A DNA stretch of 64,000 nt from Fibrobacter sp. UWB15 (GTDB taxonomy: Bacteria > Fibrobacterota > Fibrobacteria > Fibrobacterales > Fibrobacteraceae). The DNA is taken from assembly GCF_900177705.1 (NCBI RefSeq), contig NZ_FXBA01000001.1, forward strand, positions 62,001 through 126,000, written 5' to 3'. Position 1 is the stretch's first letter, and each line of letters starts with the position of its first letter. Shown here in pieces: positions 58,313-64,000 of this stretch. Under the pieces are notes generated by a model, which saw only the letters and a program-made list of their open reading frames with translations, was not told the DNA's origin and made no database searches. Position numbers and translations under genes: made by a program.

Positions 58313-59923
58313 TTACTTAATAGCTCCCCAGCTTTGAGTAATGATATCTTTATCGATGTTGCTTACTTTTTCAACTTCTCCAATCTTAGTGGGCAAGATG
58401 TATACACGCTTGCCCTTTTCTGCCTTCTTGTCAACAGCCATGGCGTCCCATGCGGCTTCCGTATCGATATCGTATTTCTTCGGGAATCCGAGGTCGTCCA
58501 AGAGTTTGTTCTGACGAGCTTCTTCTTCGGCGCTGATTTTGCCGAGGAGAACTGCCGCGCGGGCGGCCACGCGCATGCCAAGCGACACGGCGATGCCGTG
58601 GGTGAACACGCTGTAGTGCGTCAAGTTTTCGATAGCATGCCCGAAGGTATGCCCGTAATTCAAAATAGCACGAAGTCCCGCTTCCTTTTCGTCGATGCCG
58701 ACGACTTCGGCCTTGATGGCGCAGCTGCGGTAAATCAGGTGCTTGAGTACGTCGAGGTCGTGAGCCTTGATACGCTCGACATTTTCTTCCATATAGCGGA
58801 AGAATTCTTCGTCGTAAATCACGCCGTACTTCACGATTTCGGCAAGGCCCGCCAGGTATTCCGTTTCGGGCAAGGTGCTGAGCACGGCGAGGTCGCAGAC
58901 CACCGCTTTGGGCTGGTAGAATGCGCCAATCATGTTCTTGCCTTCGGGGTGGTTCACGGCAACTTTCCCGCCCACGGAACTATCGACCATGCTCAAAAGA
59001 GTTGTCGGGAACTGGATGAACGGAATGCCGCGCTGGTAGGTGGCAGCACCGAAGCCTGCCATATCGCCGACCACGCCACCGCTAAACTGCAACAGGCAGC
59101 TTTTGCGGGTGTAGCCGCGGTGGAGCATAAAGCTGAACAGCTGGTTCAGGTTGTGAAGCGTCTTGTTCTTTTCGCCGGCCTGGAACTTGAAAATCGGGCA
59201 GCGTCCGGCCTGGCCTCTCAGTTCGCCAATCATCTGGCTTTGTACCTTGGCGATGTTTGTGTCGGTGCAGACCAAGAAATCATGATTCGGCGTGAGCTTG
59301 AGGCTTTCAAGCAAAACGCCTGTTTCGGGAATAATGTTCTTGCCGATAAAAATGGGGTAGCGTCCGCCGCTGCTCGGGCACACGTCCAGCGCATGGCTGT
59401 TCCAGAAATTCAAGATGTACAGGATGCGTTCGATTACGTGGTCTTCGGTGTATTCGTCGGAACTTTCCACGCTAAAATCGGCGTTCGCATAATTCTTTTC
59501 GCGTTCCTTGAGCATCACCTTGATTTTTTCGAGGCGTTCTTCGTCGCTCAAGTTGGCAAGCAACGGGCGCGTGTTCTTGCGGCCAATGCGTTCCGAAAGC
59601 ACTTCGGGCTTTGCCCACAGACGAATGATGGTGCCGTTTTCGCGGATGACCTTGAGGTTGTCCGGCTGCGTGAGTGCGCCACCGCCCAAAGAAATGATGT
59701 GCGGGGTTTCTTTCTTTGCAAATTCGGCAACGACTTCGCGTTCCATTTCGCGGAACTTGGCTTCGCCGTCCTGTTCAAAGATTTCGCTGATGGTTTTACC
59801 TGCGCGTTCGACGATAACGGCGTCGGTATCCACGTAGGGGCGGTTTAACCGTTCTGCCAGGGCGCGTCCGGTGCGGGATTTTCCACTTGCCATGAATCCG
59901 GTGAAAAAGATGTGCTTGTTCAT
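58313..59923 (-). CDS. aroKB: Fused shikimate kinase and 3-dehydroquinate synthase (AroK-AroB)
   Basis: 536 residues. The N-terminal part (about 1-170) is shikimate kinase: P-loop GFMASGKSRTGRAL, YVDTDAVI, FREMEREV and LGGGAL. The remainder (about 180-536) is dehydroquinate synthase: FKFQAGEKNKTLHNL, GGVVGDMAGFGAATYQRGIPFIQ, PTTLLSMVDSSVGGKVAVNHPEGKNMIG, EIVKYGVIYD and LNYGHTFGHAIE with the metal-binding His residues. It thus carries steps two and five of the cytoplasmic shikimate pathway on one chain, as in Thermotoga-type fusions. It starts 1 base after the aroE stop, so the two genes are an operon. Confidence 0.95.
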   Translation of the reverse strand: MNKHIFFTGFMASGKSRTGRALAERLNRPYVDTDAVIVERAGKTISEIFEQDGEAKFREMEREVVAEFAKKETPHIISLGGGALTQPDNLKVIRENGTIIRLWAKPEVLSERIGRKNTRPLLANLSDEERLEKIKVMLKEREKNYANADFSVESSDEYTEDHVIERILYILNFWNSHALDVCPSSGGRYPIFIGKNIIPETGVLLESLKLTPNHDFLVCTDTNIAKVQSQMIGELRGQAGRCPIFKFQAGEKNKTLHNLNQLFSFMLHRGYTRKSCLLQFSGGVVGDMAGFGAATYQRGIPFIQFPTTLLSMVDSSVGGKVAVNHPEGKNMIGAFYQPKAVVCDLAVLSTLPETEYLAGLAEIVKYGVIYDEEFFRYMEENVERIKAHDLDVLKHLIYRSCAIKAEVVGIDEKEAGLRAILNYGHTFGHAIENLTHYSVFTHGIAVSLGMRVAARAAVLLGKISAEEEARQNKLLDDLGFPKKYDIDTEAAWDAMAVDKKAEKGKRVYILPTKIGEVEKVSNIDKDIITQSWGAIK

Positions 59924-59924
59924 G

Positions 59925-60812
59925 TTAACCCTGCATTCCTTTACGCATAATCTGTGCGAGTTCGTCGTTCGTCTTGTTTTTAGTTTCTTCGGGGAACCAC
60001 TTTCTAAAGCTTTCGATACCCTGGTGTACCAACATGCCTTCGCCGGTAACGACCTTGCAGCCTTTTGCCTGGGCGGTCTTTAGCAGCTTGGTCATGGGCG
60101 GCGTGTACACGATGTCCATCACGGCCTGACCTGAGTGCAATGATTCTTCGGTCAGGGGGGACTTGTCTTCGTTTGGAGTCATGCCCACGGAGGTCGCATT
60201 GATGATGATTTCGATGCTCTTGGATACGGTCGGAAATTCATCGAACGTGGCGACTTGGACCTGGGGTGCCTTGCCGTTAAAGAACTGGTTCAGGCTGTCG
60301 GCGAGCGCAGCCCCTTTTTCGCGGTTACGGCACACGATGGTGAGCTGGTTCTGCATTTCGGCGAGCGTGTAGGCGATTGCCTTGGCGGCCCCTCCGTTTC
60401 CGAGCAGGGCGACTTTCTTGTTCGAAGGTTCTACGCCCGATTCCTGTAGGTTGCGGATGCATCCGTAGGGGTCGGTCGTGGTCCCGCACAGGGTCCCGCC
60501 GATAACGCCATCTTTCCAGTATAGCGTATTGACGCTGCCGGTAAACTTCGAAATGTCCGAAAGCTCGTCCACAAGGTCCATGACCGGGGTCTTGTACGGA
60601 ATCGTGACGTTTGCCCCGCGGAACTTCATGGCCCTAAAACCCTTGATGGCATCGGCCAGGTTTTCGGGCTCCGGGGCGTAGGGCAAATAGGCCGCATTGA
60701 TGTCTAATGCCTCAAAAAGGGCATTGTGCATCAATGGTGATTTGCTATGCCCAACAGGATGTCCAAAAATACAGAGAGTTTCGGACTTTCCATTCAATTT
60801 CAACTGGCTCAA
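59925..60812 (-). CDS. aroE: Shikimate dehydrogenase
   Basis: Reduces 3-dehydroshikimate to shikimate with NADPH. 295 residues starting at TTG 60812, with AGAGG seven bases upstream. Signatures are FGHPVGHSKSPLMHN (shikimate-binding Ser-x-Ser pattern as SKSP), NVTIPYKTPVM with the catalytic Lys, the nucleotide fold ALLGNGGAAKAIAYTL and DIVYTPPMTKLLKTAQAKGC. It is the first gene of the aroE-aroKB operon, so three shikimate-pathway activities are co-transcribed. Confidence 0.95.
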   Translation of the reverse strand: MSQLKLNGKSETLCIFGHPVGHSKSPLMHNALFEALDINAAYLPYAPEPENLADAIKGFRAMKFRGANVTIPYKTPVMDLVDELSDISKFTGSVNTLYWKDGVIGGTLCGTTTDPYGCIRNLQESGVEPSNKKVALLGNGGAAKAIAYTLAEMQNQLTIVCRNREKGAALADSLNQFFNGKAPQVQVATFDEFPTVSKSIEIIINATSVGMTPNEDKSPLTEESLHSGQAVMDIVYTPPMTKLLKTAQAKGCKVVTGEGMLVHQGIESFRKWFPEETKNKTNDELAQIMRKGMQG

Positions 60813-60876
60813 AAAAAACCTCTTTTTTTACGATATAAAGATATATAAAATTATTGGGAAAGAATGCTAATTTTTA

Positions 60877-60884
60877 TATATTTG
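60877..60884 (+). promoter_or_regulatory. TATATTTG promoter element of corA
   Basis: Matches TAnnTTTG exactly, 25 bases before the corA ATG and divergent from aroE. Confidence 0.45.
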
Positions 60885-60909
60885 AGGCCGTTCGATAAAG
60901 GGGGCTCCT

Positions 60910-61845
60910 ATGCTCAAGAAGTATTACAGAATCGAATCAGGGCGCCTCGCCAGCGCTCCGAACGAAGACGCAGCCGACATCGTGATGATGGGTTCCTTGA
61001 GCCAAGAGCAACGAAGTGTGCTCGTTAAAGAGTATGAGATTACGGAACATACCATAGCCTCTGCATTCGACTCGGACGAACTTTCCCGTATTGAGTACGA
61101 CGACGATTTTACGACAATCGTGTTTAAGAAGCCGAAGAACTATTCGGCAAGCGACAACTTCCAGTTCCGTGTAGAATCTTTCGGTATCTTCATTTTTAAG
61201 GATTGGGTGTTGCTTTTGACCGACTCCGACATTCCGGTAATGGACGAAAAGCGCTTTTCGAAGATTGACAGCTTGAACACTTTTGTGCTTCGCGTGTTGA
61301 GCTACGCCATCTTCCACTTCAACGAACACTTGAAGATTATCAACCGCATTAACGACGAATTGGAACAGAAACTGCGCACGGCCATGGAAAACAAGTACCT
61401 GCTTAGCATGTTCAGCTTGAACAAGGGCTTGATTTACTACGTGAGTGCTTTGAACAGCAACGACACGCTTCTTAAAAAGTTGCAGATTGGCCGTAGCCTG
61501 AACTGGACCGAAAACGAACGGGAACTGCTGGACGATATCGTCATTGAAAACCGCCAGAGCCTGCAGCAAGCTGAAATTTACGCCAACATTTTGACGTCCA
61601 TGATGGATGCTCGCGCAAGTGTCATCAGCAACAATGTGAACACGCTGATGAAAAACTTGACGATTGTGACGATTTCTATTTCTCTCCCGACGTTCTTCGC
61701 TAGTTTGTTCGGTATGAACGTGAAACTGCCCTTCGGCATGAACGGAGACGCCACTGTGGGTTCGCCGGTAGCGTTCTGGGCGATTATCGCCGTGTGTATC
61801 TTGTCGGTGATTGTGTTTACCGCTTTCTGGATGCGTCGTAAATAG
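60910..61845 (+). CDS. corA: CorA-type Mg2+ transporter
   Basis: 311 residues: a cytoplasmic N-terminal domain about 1-245, with long helices (FHFNEHLKIINRINDELEQKL, LLKKLQIGRSLNWTENE), then two C-terminal membrane helices around the signature GMN selectivity motif (SLFGMNVKLPFG) and a basic tail WMRRK. CorA family channels import Mg2+ as pentamers in the inner membrane. AAAGGGGGCTCCT precedes ATG 60910. Confidence 0.93.
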   Translation: MLKKYYRIESGRLASAPNEDAADIVMMGSLSQEQRSVLVKEYEITEHTIASAFDSDELSRIEYDDDFTTIVFKKPKNYSASDNFQFRVESFGIFIFKDWVLLLTDSDIPVMDEKRFSKIDSLNTFVLRVLSYAIFHFNEHLKIINRINDELEQKLRTAMENKYLLSMFSLNKGLIYYVSALNSNDTLLKKLQIGRSLNWTENERELLDDIVIENRQSLQQAEIYANILTSMMDARASVISNNVNTLMKNLTIVTISISLPTFFASLFGMNVKLPFGMNGDATVGSPVAFWAIIAVCILSVIVFTAFWMRRK

Positions 61846-61868
61846 ATTTGCTCTTAGTAGGTGGGGAC

Positions 61869-62879
61869 TTGAGAAACTATTTGTTTGGAATATCGCTGCT
61901 TGCGCTTTCGGGTTCACTGCTTTTTTGGGCGTGTTCCAGTGAAAACGGTTATACGCACGATGTCAATTCCATTGTGGATCTCGAAAATGAGTCTGATGAC
62001 GAGTTGACGGATTCCGCCGAGGTTTCTGAATTTGACGGAATCCCCGAGGCAAAAGACGGTGTTCTGTACTTCCAGCAGCCAGGGACTTCGACTTCAATGC
62101 CCAAAAGGAAATCGTCATCCTCATCTGCTGTTTTGGAGTCGTCCTCTTCGGTTGTAGCGAGCTCGTCTTCTGCCGTTAATCCGATTTCCTCATCCTCTTC
62201 GGTTGTTGCAAGTTCATCTTCTGCCACCCTGGCATCTTCTTCTGATATATTGGAATCTTCATCTGCTGATGCTGTTATCAATGTGTGGGACTGGAGTATT
62301 TTGGCAAAAGACTATTTGAATCCCAATATTGTATACGATTTGGTAGTTGATACACGTGACTGGCAAGTATACCATGTCGTGAATATTGCAAACCGCAGGT
62401 GGATGGCGCAGAACCTGAACTATAATGGCGAAAAAGTGGAAGGTGAAAGTTGGTGCTATGATGATATAGAACAACATTGCGAAGTGACGGGACGCCTTTA
62501 TACGTGGAAAGCGGCAAAGGTTGCGTGCCCTGAGGGTTGGAGTTTGCCTTCTCCGCAAGAATGGCAGGAGTTGCTTGATTCTTGTGGTAGCACTAGTGCA
62601 GCGGGCCGAATTTTGAAATCAACGATTGGGTGGTTTAAGAACGGTTTCGGTAACGATGGAAACGGTACGGATTCATTAGGCTTTTCGGCTATTCCTGCTG
62701 GCTTGAGGTCCACGGATGGGAAGTATAGCGAATTGGGCAATGCGGCTCGTTTCTGGACGAGTAAGGGCGACACTTATGCTGATTATGTGTCTATGTATTA
62801 CGCAGATAGGGCTGCGTGGTCGTATCATTACGTAGACATGGGCTTTTCGGTTCGCTGTATAGAGGTCCTGACGGAATAG
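61869..62879 (+). CDS. FISUMP-domain lipoprotein
   Basis: 336 residues. The start is probably TTG 61869, since AGGTGGGG lies just upstream and the lipoprotein signal RNYLFGISLLALSGSLLFWAC follows; TTG 61848 gives a longer form. A poly-serine linker runs about 80-135 (SSSSAVLESSSSVVASSSSA). The C-terminal domain (about 145-336) is the Fibrobacter major paralogous (FISUMP, TIGR02145-type) domain: RRWMAQNLNYNGE, GRLYTWKAAKVACPEGWSLPSPQEWQELL, GFSAIPAGLR, ARFWTSKGD and GFSVRCI. Such proteins are abundant in Fibrobacter; function unknown, probably surface-located. Confidence 0.93.
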   Translation: MRNYLFGISLLALSGSLLFWACSSENGYTHDVNSIVDLENESDDELTDSAEVSEFDGIPEAKDGVLYFQQPGTSTSMPKRKSSSSSAVLESSSSVVASSSSAVNPISSSSSVVASSSSATLASSSDILESSSADAVINVWDWSILAKDYLNPNIVYDLVVDTRDWQVYHVVNIANRRWMAQNLNYNGEKVEGESWCYDDIEQHCEVTGRLYTWKAAKVACPEGWSLPSPQEWQELLDSCGSTSAAGRILKSTIGWFKNGFGNDGNGTDSLGFSAIPAGLRSTDGKYSELGNAARFWTSKGDTYADYVSMYYADRAAWSYHYVDMGFSVRCIEVLTE

Positions 62880-62907
62880 GTTTTCTACACAAATGTTCAC
62901 TAAAATT

Positions 62908-62929
62908 AGACGGCTAAGCCGTCTTTTTC
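62908..62929 (+). terminator. Terminator of the FISUMP gene
   Basis: AGACGG pairs with CCGTCT around CTAAG, followed by five T. Confidence 0.75.
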
Positions 62930-62942
62930 TATATTGCGGCAC

Positions 62943-64000
62943 ATGACAAAGTCTATTGAAATCCGCGACGCGCACGAACATAACCTCCGCCATGTGAACC
63001 TTTCCATTCCCCGCGATTCCATCGTGGTGGTAACTGGCGTTTCCGGTTCGGGCAAGTCGAGCCTCGCGTTCGATACGGTGTTCCAAGAAGGCCAGCGCCG
63101 TTTTGTGGAGTCGCTCTCGGCGTACGCGCGCCAGTTCATTGGCCGCATGAAACACCCCGAGGTAGAGAGCGTGCGCGGTATTTCGCCGACGATTTCGATT
63201 GACCAGAAGACGGTGAACCGTAACCCGCGTTCGACGGTGGGTACGGTGGTGGAGATTTTGGACCATTATCGCTTGCTTTTTGCCCGCCTCGGCGTGCCGC
63301 ATTGCCCCGATTGCGGGCGAGTAATCCAGGCGCAGACGGTGGACCAGATTGTTGATAATTTGTATGTGAGTGATGAAGGCAAACAGATTACGGTGATGGC
63401 GCCGATTGTGCAGGAGCGCAAGGGCGAATACCGCAAGGAACTGGCCGAACTCAAGGAAAACGGCTTTGTGCGTGCCCGTGTGGACGGCACGATTTACAGG
63501 CTTGAAGAAGTGCCTGCGCTGGTGCGTTACGAGAAGCACACGATTGAAGCGGTGATTGACCGCTTGACGCTGGAACGCAAGAACATGAGCCGCCTGCGCG
63601 AGGCGCTGGAAGGCGCTTTGAAACTGACCGACGGGAAGCTGGTGAGTTTCTTGCTGTCGGCGGGCGGTTCTGCAGGTGCGGGGGATGCGTCGCAGACTGG
63701 AAATGCGTCGGCCAAGGAAGAATACCGCCTACAGGGTACGCTGCTCGCTTGCCCCAAGTGCGGTATCTCCATCCCGGAACTGGAACCGCGGTTCTTCAGC
63801 TTTAACGACCCGAAGGGCCGCTGCCCCGCCTGTAAGGGTATGGGCGAAAGCTTCAAGTTTGATTTGGACTTGATTATCCCGGACAAGACGAAATCGATTA
63901 AGGACGGCTGCATCGCGACGATCAAGAAGGATGACGGCACGCTGATTTTCAGCGACTTCGGCCGCCGCAACTTGCGCAACATCGCGAACGAGATGCATTT
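62943..64000 (+). CDS. uvrA: Excinuclease ABC subunit A (UvrA), 3' end cut by window
   Basis: The first 352 codons of UvrA, the ATPase that recognises bulky DNA damage in nucleotide-excision repair. The N-terminus has MTKSIEIRDAHEHNLRHVNL and Walker A GVSGSGKSSLAFDTVF, followed by LSAYARQFIGRM, GISPTISIDQKT, the first zinc-binding region HCPDCG and the second CPKCG / CPACKG. The remainder, including the second ATPase site, lies beyond 64000. TCTATATTG lies before ATG 62943, with a terminator of the previous gene between. Confidence 0.97.
   Translation, partial: MTKSIEIRDAHEHNLRHVNLSIPRDSIVVVTGVSGSGKSSLAFDTVFQEGQRRFVESLSAYARQFIGRMKHPEVESVRGISPTISIDQKTVNRNPRSTVGTVVEILDHYRLLFARLGVPHCPDCGRVIQAQTVDQIVDNLYVSDEGKQITVMAPIVQERKGEYRKELAELKENGFVRARVDGTIYRLEEVPALVRYEKHTIEAVIDRLTLERKNMSRLREALEGALKLTDGKLVSFLLSAGGSAGAGDASQTGNASAKEEYRLQGTLLACPKCGISIPELEPRFFSFNDPKGRCPACKGMGESFKFDLDLIIPDKTKSIKDGCIATIKKDDGTLIFSDFGRRNLRNIANEMH

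Overview
The window looks like chromosome of a cellulolytic Fibrobacter (phylum Fibrobacterota), close to F. succinogenes. The evidence is a Fibrobacter major paralogous (FISUMP) domain lipoprotein at 61869-62879, many lipoproteins with poly-serine linkers, secreted GH9, GH5+CBM11-like and CE15 plant-cell-wall enzymes, a glycogen synthase, and recurrent TAnnTTTG promoter elements of the kind known from the Bacteroidetes side of the FCB superphylum. I see no rRNA, tRNA, CRISPR array, insertion sequence or prophage. Both ends cut genes: an outer-membrane protein on the left and uvrA on the right.

Layout. 1-2715: two outer-membrane barrel genes and nadA, all minus strand. 2749-6443: cobalamin riboswitch, BtuB-type TonB-dependent receptor and a beta-propeller surface lipoprotein that looks like an analogue of Bacteroides BtuG. 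6455-8262: dusA and a CnoX-like thioredoxin/TPR protein. 8296-11620: a four-gene chain with a zinc-ribbon protein, two paralogous membrane proteins (one carrying a half AraC DNA-binding domain) and an AI-2E-type permease. 11727-15824: HU, a mini-lipoprotein, then carB behind a leader peptide and intrinsic terminator resembling the E. coli pyrBI attenuator. 15825-16287 is non-coding, with repeats and a possible structured RNA. 16288-21370: bioB, a lipoprotein, argF, a 31-residue ribosomal-type protein and a CE15 esterase. 21555-26682: NhaC antiporter, EamA permease, glycogen synthase and a lipoprotein. 26683-27004 is non-coding and structured. 27005-32758: a porin-like protein, then lolA, a FlgD-Ig protein, a PorV-like protein and recF as one tight unit. 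32878-38175: mscL, EamA permease, coaE, GH9 endoglucanase and an RlmD-type methyltransferase. 38226-43556: three lipoproteins convergent with a 1153-residue metalloprotease/propeller/barrel protein. 43648-50571: GH5 endoglucanase, a tandem SagB-like protein, lrgAB, fmt and rsmB. 50587-53972: two outer-membrane proteins and mutY. 54005-58290: an overlapping minus-strand cluster of GT4 glycosyltransferase, eukaryotic-type hisA, Svf1/CrtC-like lipocalin and a GDP-sugar reductase. 58313-60812: aroE and a fused aroK-aroB. 60910-64000: corA, the FISUMP lipoprotein and the start of uvrA.

The genes mix housekeeping functions with a large envelope inventory. The most interesting candidates are the riboswitch-BtuB-propeller unit, the paired membrane-tethered half-AraC regulator, the carB attenuator, the eukaryotic-type HisA, the tandem SagB-like enzyme and the giant outer-membrane metalloprotease. 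Functions rest on motifs and remembered family features; no database search was run.
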